Origin: a virus
Strand: one strand, 5' to 3'
DNA: 50,240 nt
IMG/VR virus record: IMGVR_UViG_3300042691_037119
Location: 1 to 50,240 of that record
This document shows, one piece after another, positions 29,979 through 36,551 of this stretch. The notes below the pieces were generated by a model. That model did not search any database. It had not been told where the DNA came from and saw only the letters and a program-made list of their open reading frames with translations. The translations under genes and the position numbers were made by a program. The first letter of the stretch is position 1. Every line of letters starts with the position of its first letter.

Positions 29979-30344
29979 CTAGCCCTCGAAGTAGCCATTC
30001 TCGCGGATGGCCGCCATGCTGTTCTCGCCCTCGGGGTGCGGGGTGGGGCGGCAGTCCGCACACTTGCAGGGCTTGGGCGCGACGCACGTACGCCCGTGGT
30101 GATACCCGAGGAGGATCGCCTCCTCGTGCTCCATCGTCAGCGTCGCGGGGAGCATCGGGGGAGCGGGACGACCGGCGGCGCGAGCGAGGCCGGGCAGATA
30201 CGCGCGGGGATGCGCAAGCACCTTGGCCACGTCGTAGCCATGGACGCGGCTCGCGTGTCCGGCGATGTCGCCGATGATCGCTCCGGCCATGTAGGCGTCG
30301 GCGGTCTCGGGGGCAGTCATGATTTCGAGGGCGGGGGTCGGCAT
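29979..30344 (-). CDS. Hypothetical protein with Cys motif, 121 aa
   Basis: ATG 30344 directly follows AAAGAGACCCGACC. It contains EHEEAILLGYHHGRTC and then CKCADC, a possible metal-binding knuckle. The N-terminal half is Ala-rich and helical. No family is recognised. Confidence 0.58.
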   Translation of the reverse strand: MPTPALEIMTAPETADAYMAGAIIGDIAGHASRVHGYDVAKVLAHPRAYLPGLARAAGRPAPPMLPATLTMEHEEAILLGYHHGRTCVAPKPCKCADCRPTPHPEGENSMAAIRENGYFEG

Positions 30345-30441
30345 GGTCGGGTCTCTTTCGCGTTGGATTCGGTCGTTGAGCGGCTAGGCCGCCCCGAAGG
30401 CCCCCCCGACCCGTGAAGGCCGGAGAGGCTATCGGGGGGGT
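30345..30441 (-). promoter_or_regulatory. Leader hairpin (type 2, second copy)
   Basis: CCCCCCCGA (30401-30409) pairs with TCGGGGGGG (30432-30440), 9 bp. The motif is at 30345-30352, touching the ATG. Flanking GATAGCC and CCTTCGGGGCGGCC blocks are shared with the leader at 29212-29304. Confidence 0.68.
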
Positions 30442-30711
30442 CTAGCGGGCGTTGATCGAGGAATTCCAGCCGTCCACCTCCGCGAACCAGTGATCCCGTT
30501 CGGCGGGAGTGGACGCGGCGAGCGAGCGGCGCAGGCTGTCTTCCATGTCCGAAGGGACCGCCATCTTGTGCGGGGGAACGATTCCGGGAGGCGTCCGGCG
30601 AATCGCCTCCAGCGTTGCGAGCCAGCGACGATGGTAGCTCGCCATGTAGTGCGCGATGGTCGCTTCCTCAGCGGGCGTGAACTTGATCGCGGCGAGATAG
30701 GTGGAGATCAT
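30442..30711 (-). CDS. Hypothetical protein, 89 aa
   Basis: ATG 30711 follows GAAAGACCCGACCA. Helical: FTPAEEATIAHYMASYHRRW, then a PPGIVPPHKMAVP loop and two more helices. No family is recognised. Confidence 0.58.
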   Translation of the reverse strand: MISTYLAAIKFTPAEEATIAHYMASYHRRWLATLEAIRRTPPGIVPPHKMAVPSDMEDSLRRSLAASTPAERDHWFAEVDGWNSSINAR

Positions 30712-30814
30712 TGGTCGGGTCTTTCGTTCGGTTGATTTCGAGCCGGATTCGGCCCGATTGCGTCGCCAGGCGACGGCGGAGAGGCCGGATTCGCACCCGG
30801 CCCTACCGTCGGCG
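30712..30814 (-). promoter_or_regulatory. Leader hairpin (type 3, second copy)
   Basis: GGCCGG (30783-30788) pairs with CCGGCC (30797-30802), inside GACGG (30772-30776) and CCGTC (30806-30810). The motif is at 30713-30720. The sequence and fold match the leader at 24194-24275, with different loop sequences. Confidence 0.7.
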
Positions 30815-31177
30815 TCAGGCGTTGACGTTGCGCGCGCCGTGCTTGTTCTCGATTTCCTGCATCGTGAGACTCCGGCGGCCGCGAGGGCGGAACGTCTGCG
30901 GGGCGGTCTCGGGCCGCCAGTACCAGACGCTTTCGGCCCCGCGCTCGCGATCCTTGCTCCTCTGGCTCGCGAAGCGGAACCCGAGCGCCTTGAGGGCGGT
31001 CCGGGCCGCTTCGCCCGGCTTGGTCGCGAAGTAGGTATAGATCCAGTACCCGACCAGCCTCGTTTCGGAAGCTCCGCAGGCCGCGAGAGTCGGGGCGGAA
31101 TCGGCGGCGAAGCGCTCCGCGTCCTCGTACAGCGACAGGGACGGATCGGCGATGGAGACGGGATGGGTCGCGTTCAT
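30815..31177 (-). CDS. Hypothetical protein, first gene of small-gene operon, 120 aa
   Basis: ATG 31177 follows AAAAGGAACCCGACC. Central LVGYWIYTYFATKPGEAARTALKALGFRFAS, a Gly/Trp strand (ESVWYWRPE) and a basic tail. The GFRF...W.WRP pattern resembles small phage proteins with a WxPxG-type strand, but no family is recognised. Confidence 0.62.
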   Translation of the reverse strand: MNATHPVSIADPSLSLYEDAERFAADSAPTLAACGASETRLVGYWIYTYFATKPGEAARTALKALGFRFASQRSKDRERGAESVWYWRPETAPQTFRPRGRRSLTMQEIENKHGARNVNA

Positions 31178-31225
31178 GGTCGGGTTCCTTTTGGTCGGGT
31201 CTTGATTCGGGCCTTTCCCGGCCCA
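31178..31225 (-). promoter_or_regulatory. Operon-head leader: 5-prime hairpin and double motif
   Basis: GGGCC (31209-31213) pairs with GGCCC (31220-31224); the predicted transcript starts right at this hairpin. ACCCGACC then occurs at 31193-31200 and 31178-31185, the last touching ATG. Same layout as 24465-24520. Confidence 0.7.
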
Positions 31226-31231
31226 ATGCAA

Positions 31232-31260
31232 AGAATATCGCATCCGAAAGCGGGCGTCAA
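31232..31260 (-). promoter_or_regulatory. Minus-strand promoter of small-gene operon
   Basis: TTGACG (31260-31255), a 17-nt spacer, and TATTCT (31237-31232): a near-consensus sigma70 promoter. The predicted start at about 31225 drives the seven genes down to the terminator at 28557. Confidence 0.72.
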
Positions 31261-31517
31261 TGGGTTATTTTCGATTGCGACACTTTTTTTTTTGGGGGGG
31301 ACTGGTGGGACTGGTGGGACTGGTGGGACTATTCCCCCGCTCCCTTACGCGCACACACACGCGCACACCCGCAGGAGAACCCCCAAGCGCGGGGAAAAGG
31401 TCCAACCAGTCCAACCACTCCAACCATGGAGCGAAAACAATGCGAATGTAGCATAGGCTACACTTTGTGCATCGTGCTACGGACCCCCCTAGAACCCCCA
31501 TTCGGAAACGCGGGGGG
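31261..31517. promoter_or_regulatory. Non-coding region with iteron-like repeats
   Basis: T10G7 (31284-31300) is followed by three copies of ACTGGTGGG (31301-31327). TCCAACCAG, TCCAACCAC and TCCAACCAT run in tandem at 31401-31427. The two sets are imperfect complements of each other. TGTAGC-ATAG-GCTACA (31447-31462) is a palindrome and AACCCCC/GGGGGTT brackets the next promoter. Placed between divergent operons, it could be an origin or a control region. No gene is supported here. Confidence 0.55.
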
Positions 31518-31546
31518 TTGATCCCGTGCGCGTGCTCGGGTTACAT
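31518..31546 (+). promoter_or_regulatory. Late/structural promoter, probably leaderless
   Basis: TTGATC (31518-31523), a 17-nt spacer and TTACAT (31541-31546). The expected start is at about 31553, one base before the ATG at 31554, again without a Shine-Dalgarno sequence. Confidence 0.55.
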
Positions 31547-31553
31547 TGCCCCC

Positions 31554-32057
31554 ATGGACGCGCCCGCAATCGACTACCACGCGATCGCAACGGCCCGCCG
31601 CAAGGTGGACCCGGATATCCGATTCGCCCATGAATCGCGCCTGAAGAAGGCGCAAATCAAGGCCGAGGTGTCCAAGCTTCGAGCCGCGAATGAGGCGATC
31701 AAGCTCGAACTCGAATCCGCGCGCCTCGAACTCGCGACTCGGCCGGCGCGGTCGGATGCGGATATGGCCGGCCTGCCCGAACTCGCGGGGCTCTGGTCGG
31801 CTCTGGTGCGCGACGACGGGGCCAAGGTCAGCGAACGCCTCGAGGCCTCGCGCCTGCTCGCGGATGCGCTCGGCCTGACAAAGGGGGGCGCGAGGTCCGC
31901 CGGCGGCGACGCTGAAACGCGCGAGGTAGTCTCCGCGGTCGTCCTGGAGTCGGCCCTCGCGGTGGCGCTTGCGCGCGAGCGGGAGGCTACGCGGGCGCGG
32001 ATGCGGGCGGGGGGCATGGGAGAGGATGCGATCAACGCGATTCTGGGGGAGGAGTAG
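31554..32057 (+). CDS. Putative terminase small subunit / head of packaging operon
   Basis: 167 aa. Charged helical protein: DPDIRFAHESRLKKAQIKAE, a Leu/Arg/Glu coiled coil at about 35-65, then SERLEASRLLADALGLTKGG and a final helix ending GEDAINAILGEE. The SERLEAS...LGL pattern and the place at the head of the operon, four genes before the large terminase, fit a small terminase. There is no clear N-terminal HTH, so this is a positional guess. Confidence 0.5.
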   Translation: MDAPAIDYHAIATARRKVDPDIRFAHESRLKKAQIKAEVSKLRAANEAIKLELESARLELATRPARSDADMAGLPELAGLWSALVRDDGAKVSERLEASRLLADALGLTKGGARSAGGDAETREVVSAVVLESALAVALAREREATRARMRAGGMGEDAINAILGEE

Positions 32058-32061
32058 GGCC

Positions 32062-32442
32062 ATGGATGCGGTAAATGAAGATTTCACGCACAACGCGGGG
32101 GTGGACCATCGCGAGCCTATCCCGCCCGTCGGGAGCCGGTGGATGTTCCCGATGGTGCGATGCGATCGCGGGGATCATGACTGGCGGCCCCTGCGGATGG
32201 TCGTTACGCGGGGCGGCCATATGGAGGATTTCCCGGCGTATCGCGTGATCGGAGAGAAATGCACAGGGTGCGGGATGCAACGGGGGATGATGCCGGACCG
32301 CGAGCGCGCCCTGCATGACGCGGCGAAGCGTTGCCGCGAGACGCCGGGCGACGTCATGCCGGAGCCGGGGGCGCGCTATCGGTCGCCATGGTCGCGCGAA
32401 CTGATGGATCGCAACGCCGAGCGGGCGAGGGACGGGCGATGA
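32062..32442 (+). CDS. Hypothetical zinc-knuckle protein, 126 aa
   Basis: GGAGGAG precedes the ATG. RCDRGDHDWRPL and EKCTGCGMQRGM supply one Cys, one His and then CxxC, the pattern of a small zinc-binding domain seen in many phage hypothetical proteins. The ending is basic and helical. Overlaps the next gene (ATGA). Function unknown. Confidence 0.65.
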   Translation: MDAVNEDFTHNAGVDHREPIPPVGSRWMFPMVRCDRGDHDWRPLRMVVTRGGHMEDFPAYRVIGEKCTGCGMQRGMMPDRERALHDAAKRCRETPGDVMPEPGARYRSPWSRELMDRNAERARDGR

Positions 32443-32684
32443 AGCGATCAAGCAGGGAGCATAAGCGCCGGAATCGCGCGAGGAAGCAGGACCGCAAGGC
32501 GTTCTCGGCGCAGGTGGATGCGTTCGCCGCCGAGCTTCGTTCGGGCGTGAAGCCGAACATGTTCGGTTGGGGCCTGTGGGGCTGCGCGGCGCTGTGGGCG
32601 GCTCAGGACCGCGTGTTCGGTCCGCCGTCGCCGCTGACGTTCGAGGATGTGATGGCGTGGGGCCGAGGGGAGGGCGTGCGATGA
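32439..32684 (+). CDS. Hypothetical basic protein, 81 aa
   Basis: Very basic N-terminus (KRSSREHKRRNRARKQDRK), then a helix and a Trp/Gly-rich segment (MFGWGLWGCAALWAA) that could be a short membrane or buried helix. ATGA overlaps at both ends show tight coupling. Function unknown. Confidence 0.6.
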   Translation: MKRSSREHKRRNRARKQDRKAFSAQVDAFAAELRSGVKPNMFGWGLWGCAALWAAQDRVFGPPSPLTFEDVMAWGRGEGVR

Positions 32685-32962
32685 CGGCAATGAGCCGGGC
32701 GGAATATGTCGCGCTGTGCGAGGAGTTCGGCAACCCCGGCGCGAAGCATGAGCATGTCTGGCGGCTGGCGCGGGTGTATTACACGCCGGGCGCGGGGCAT
32801 ATGGCGGGACGCGAAACCTACTACGTGGCGGAGGCGTGCCTGTGCGGGGCGCTGCTTCGCGAGGGGCGGGTGTGCGAGCCGAATCTGGCGTCGCGCATGG
32901 ATCGCGATGTGCGGGTGGCGATCGGGGATGACCCGGTCGTTGCCGTGGAGGTCGGGCGATGA
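32681..32962 (+). CDS. Hypothetical protein, 93 aa
   Basis: ATG 32681 overlaps the previous stop. It has MSRAEYVALCEEFGNP, a strand-rich centre (HVWRLARVYYTP, ETYYVAEACLCGALL) and an acidic-hydrophobic end. Cys pair CLC only. No family is recognised; it lies just before the large terminase. Confidence 0.6.
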   Translation: MTAMSRAEYVALCEEFGNPGAKHEHVWRLARVYYTPGAGHMAGRETYYVAEACLCGALLREGRVCEPNLASRMDRDVRVAIGDDPVVAVEVGR

Positions 32963-35367
32963 CGCCGAACGTGCGGACCGTGGTTCCGGCACGCTCGGAA
33001 TCTGGTAATCGCATGACGCCTCCGACCCTCGAGAGCGTGCTGTCCGACGAGTTCACGCGGGAGACGTTCCGGGCGCACATCGAGCACGATCCGGCGGCTG
33101 CGGCGCGGCTGCTGTTCGGCGTGGAGGTATGGCCCGGGCAGGAGAGGATCCTCCGGTCGCTGTTCTGCCCTTACGGCGCGGGGGGGAATGCGGTTACGGT
33201 CGTCGGCTCGGGGCACGCGACGGGCAAGAGCTACACGGTGGCGCTCGCTACGCAGTTGTGGCTTGTGCGGGGCTGGCCCGAGGTCAACGTGGTCATCTTC
33301 GCGGCGTCCGAGGATGCGTTGAAGACGCGCATCTTCCGGACGATCGAGACGCACGTGGGCGCGCCGGGGGCGATGCGGTGGGGGACGAAGCCGCTGGCGC
33401 GATCGTGGGCTCCGACGGCGACGGCGCAGGTCGTCGGTCAGGTGATCCGGGGGGACGGCGAAGGGCAGCAGGGTTATCACGCGACGGGTGGCGTGCTGAC
33501 GCAGGTTGACGAGGCGTCGGCGTTGGACGCTGCGAAGTATGAGACGATCATCTCGGGCCTTACGACGGGACACCGCGATCGCGTGCTGATGGTAGGGAAC
33601 CCGCTGCATACGGACGGGCCTTTCGCGGATGCTCTTGGGGATGGGCGCGACGGGACGGTGCATCTCGCGAGTTTGGAGAGCCCGAATATCGTGTGGGCGC
33701 GGATGGCGAGCTACCTCGCGGAGGGGCGGAGCTACGATCCTGCGGCGATTGCGAGCGCGATTTGGGAGTGGTTTCCGGCGGAAGGGCGCGCGGCGGTTCC
33801 GGAATCGCGGCTGGTGCGGACGGTGGAATGGGTGTGGGCGCGGGTTCGCGAGTGGGGGCCGGACTGGATGCGGGCGTGGGAGGATCGGGCGGAGATCGTG
33901 CCGGGTCTCGCGGGTCCGGGGTGGCTTGCGCGGCAGGTGGACCGGTTCGGGACGGGGAGCGACGAGTTCCGGACGCGCGTGTTGGGGCTGGTGCCGGCGG
34001 TGGGCGAGGACGAGTTGTTCTCGCGAACGGCGTTCACGGAGGCGAGTGGGCGGGATTATGGGCGTCGCAGCGGGCGCGTGATCCTCGGCGGCGACATCGG
34101 CGCGGTGGGCGACCCGACGGTCCTTTACGTGCGGGACGACGCGAGCGTAATCGACCGCGTGGAGGTGCGGTCGGGTGATGATCGGCTGTATCGGGCGCGG
34201 GTGCGTGCGGCGGTCGTGGCGCTGTGGGAGAAGCATGGGTGCGACGAGGGGTATTTGGACGACACGGGGATCGGGCTGGCGATCGCGGACGAGATTCGGA
34301 GCGAGAGCGGGATTCGGACCTTGTGGGGGCTGATGCCGGGGGGCGCGGCGAGCGACGCGGAGCGGTTCGAGAATGCGCGGGCGGAATGCGCGTTTCGGGC
34401 GCGGGAGTGGCTGCGGACGGGGGCTGTCCCTCGTGAGTATGCGGACCGGCTGCGGCGGGAGAGCGGCATCCGGTGGGAGACGAGCAAGACGACGCATCGG
34501 AAGAAGCTGGAGAGCAAGCCGGAGTTCAAGAAGCGGCTGGGGCATTCTCCGGACGACATGGACGCTTTCTGCTACACGTTCGGGGCTCTTCCGGGGCCTG
34601 TGGCGTTCGAGGCGGCGAGGGGGTTGCGCGCGCCGGTGGGGGATGCGCGGATCGTGGACGGGGGCGTTCTGATGGGCGATGTGCTCGTCGTTGCGCGTCC
34701 GTGGCGGGCGACGTGGTTCAACCCGGCGGGCGGCTCGGCGTGCGTGGTGGGGGCGACGGACAAGCTCGGCGCGATGATGGTCATTCGGGCGTGTGATTCA
34801 CCCGAAAGCCTCGACCTTCGCGAATGGACGGACCGGATGGGCGAGATTTCGCGCGAGGGCGGGCGCGAGCTGGTGTTTTCCGCAGACGTGGTGGGATACC
34901 CCGAAGACGTGGCGCGAATGGAAGAGGGGCATGCGTTCCGGCGCGAAATGGTGGACGCGATCCGTCGCGGGGGGTGGAAGGGCGGGATTCCTCGCCTCGC
35001 GGATCGGCGGTGGCTTGCCGGACCGGGGGGCGTGGAAGTGCTGAACCGGCTGATTCTGGGCGGGCTGGCGCGGATTCCGGGCGATCCCTACTGGGAGGGG
35101 CGAATGCTGGAGTGTCTTCGGTATGCGACGATGCCCGATCTTCGGGTGTGGCCGCGCGCGGTGCGGGACGCGCTGAATCACGCGCGATTCGAGGGGAAGA
35201 AGCGCGGGGAAGACCCGATGGAAGACGCGAATTCGGAGTTCGTGGCGGGCGGCGGCCCGTATCTGCGGTGTCTGCGGATGATCGCGGGGATGGGCGGCGT
35301 TGCTGCGGTGCGAGACATGCCGCGACCGCCGAAGATGAAGGACCCGAACCGCTACGAGTCCTATTGA
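32959..35367 (+). CDS. terL: Terminase large subunit with long C-terminal extension
   Basis: 802 aa. Walker A is GSGHATGKS (83-91), Walker B ends in VDEAS (183-187, with D184/E185), and MVGNP (211-215) is the coupling motif. The RNase-H-like nuclease has GGDIGAVGDPT (D379), YLDDTGIG (D434/D435) and HSPDDMDA (D532-D535). The enzyme drives DNA into the prohead and cuts it. After the nuclease ends (about 555) a further 245 residues follow, longer than usual (400-600 aa total is typical). They contain FSADVVGYPEDVARM and end with GGPYLRCLRM. A start at ATG 33013 would remove 18 residues. Confidence 0.92.
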   Translation: MTPNVRTVVPARSESGNRMTPPTLESVLSDEFTRETFRAHIEHDPAAAARLLFGVEVWPGQERILRSLFCPYGAGGNAVTVVGSGHATGKSYTVALATQLWLVRGWPEVNVVIFAASEDALKTRIFRTIETHVGAPGAMRWGTKPLARSWAPTATAQVVGQVIRGDGEGQQGYHATGGVLTQVDEASALDAAKYETIISGLTTGHRDRVLMVGNPLHTDGPFADALGDGRDGTVHLASLESPNIVWARMASYLAEGRSYDPAAIASAIWEWFPAEGRAAVPESRLVRTVEWVWARVREWGPDWMRAWEDRAEIVPGLAGPGWLARQVDRFGTGSDEFRTRVLGLVPAVGEDELFSRTAFTEASGRDYGRRSGRVILGGDIGAVGDPTVLYVRDDASVIDRVEVRSGDDRLYRARVRAAVVALWEKHGCDEGYLDDTGIGLAIADEIRSESGIRTLWGLMPGGAASDAERFENARAECAFRAREWLRTGAVPREYADRLRRESGIRWETSKTTHRKKLESKPEFKKRLGHSPDDMDAFCYTFGALPGPVAFEAARGLRAPVGDARIVDGGVLMGDVLVVARPWRATWFNPAGGSACVVGATDKLGAMMVIRACDSPESLDLREWTDRMGEISREGGRELVFSADVVGYPEDVARMEEGHAFRREMVDAIRRGGWKGGIPRLADRRWLAGPGGVEVLNRLILGGLARIPGDPYWEGRMLECLRYATMPDLRVWPRAVRDALNHARFEGKKRGEDPMEDANSEFVAGGGPYLRCLRMIAGMGGVAAVRDMPRPPKMKDPNRYESY

Positions 35368-35381
35368 GAGTGAATTCTCAA
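35364..35381. promoter_or_regulatory. Palindrome at end of terminase gene
   Basis: TTGAGA and TCTCAA flank six bases and overlap the terminase stop, within an AT-rich patch unlike its surroundings; TTGACG follows at 35393-35398. It could be an operator or part of a promoter for the head genes. No good -10 box is seen. Confidence 0.3.
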
Positions 35382-35397
35382 TATCAAAAGGCTTGAC

Positions 35398-36504
35398 GTG
35401 CGAGCATTTTCGGGAGAGATTCGCCTCGAGGAGAACGAAGAGCCTATGCCGCCCGAATTCGCCGAAGTTCAGGAAGCCGAGATTCCGCAGTCCGCCGAAG
35501 TGGTGGACGCTGTGGCGCCCGAAGATGTTGCGCCCGAGGAAGCGGTTCAGGACTCCGATGCTCCGGTCTTCGAGCTTGCGTCTCGCGGGGCGAAGCTGTC
35601 GCGCGCGGCGTGGGAGGCGATTCCGGATGGCGTGCGTGGCGAGCTGGAGCCGTTTCTTCGCGCGGGTGTGGACGTGGATTCTGCGCTCCGGGCGGTGACG
35701 GGCAAGCTGGACAAGGAGCGCGAGGAGCGCCGACAGCTTGAAATCAAGCATATCGAGGCGGAGACGCGGGCGAAGACGCTGGCCGAGATGCAGGCCGCCG
35801 CGCCGAAGGAGCCCGCGTGGGTCCCGAAGTATTCGGTGGACCAGATCGCGGAAGGGATGGCGCGCGCGTCTCGCGAGGCGGCGGAACTGGCGGAGCGGAT
35901 CGCCGAGGCTGCGGCTGCCGGGTATGACGTGAGCTCCGAGCGTGCGGCCCTCGCAGAGAAGAAGAAGATTCACGCGAATCTGGATGGGATGCTGCGCCAG
36001 ACGCGGGAATACCATGCGACGGCGGAGCGGACGGCGACGGAGAAGCAGCGGGCGGAGAAGGATTCGTTCGTCAATCCGATCGCCTACCATCGCGACATGA
36101 TGGCGCTGCGTGAGTTCAACGACGATTACGCGGGATGGGCGGCCCAGCAGGTCGGCATTCCGAAGCCGGTGATTCTCGACGCGATGACGAAGGCGGATGC
36201 GCATCTCGGGCGGACCCTCGGGGTGACGCCCTTGCAGATCGCGCAGGACCCTGACCTTCTGCGTCGTCGCGAAGAGCTGATTTCCTACACGGTGGAGATG
36301 ACGAAGGCGAACGGGATCGCGGAGCCGACGACCGGGGAGACGAAGGGTCCGGGTGGCGCTCGCGCCGCCGATCCGCCGCGTCTTCCGTCGTCAGGGCGGT
36401 CTGCCGGGCGCGCTCCGACGACCACTCGCGAGGGATACGGGGCAATGACCGGGACGAGCAGGCGCATCACGAGCCTTGAGACCGGACTTTCGCCCCTGCG
36501 CTGA
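35398..36504 (+). CDS. Scaffolding-like head protein
   Basis: 368 aa from GTG 35398; ATG 35446, with GAGGAG 12 nt upstream, is an alternative giving 352 aa. Acidic N-terminus (about 1-60), long coiled coils at about 95-130 and 150-225 (LDKEREERRQLEIKHIEAET), and a disordered Pro/Gly/Arg-rich C-terminus. Composition and position just before the capsid gene fit a scaffolding or capsid-assembly protein. No conserved domain can be named. Confidence 0.65.
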   Translation: MRAFSGEIRLEENEEPMPPEFAEVQEAEIPQSAEVVDAVAPEDVAPEEAVQDSDAPVFELASRGAKLSRAAWEAIPDGVRGELEPFLRAGVDVDSALRAVTGKLDKEREERRQLEIKHIEAETRAKTLAEMQAAAPKEPAWVPKYSVDQIAEGMARASREAAELAERIAEAAAAGYDVSSERAALAEKKKIHANLDGMLRQTREYHATAERTATEKQRAEKDSFVNPIAYHRDMMALREFNDDYAGWAAQQVGIPKPVILDAMTKADAHLGRTLGVTPLQIAQDPDLLRRREELISYTVEMTKANGIAEPTTGETKGPGGARAADPPRLPSSGRSAGRAPTTTREGYGAMTGTSRRITSLETGLSPLR

Positions 36505-36551
36505 CGACGGATTCTCGTCGCAGCCAGAACTCATGAATCGAGGGCTTTCCA

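Noticed and set aside
31301-31427. CRISPR array
   Set aside because: Repeats are 9 bp, directly adjacent and without spacers; no cas genes are present.
31261-31451. 63-residue plus-strand frame with GLVGLVGLVGL, and a minus-strand frame with LEWLDWLDWLD
   Set aside because: Both are translations of the 9-bp repeats; no ribosome-binding site, and the region is better explained as non-coding control DNA.
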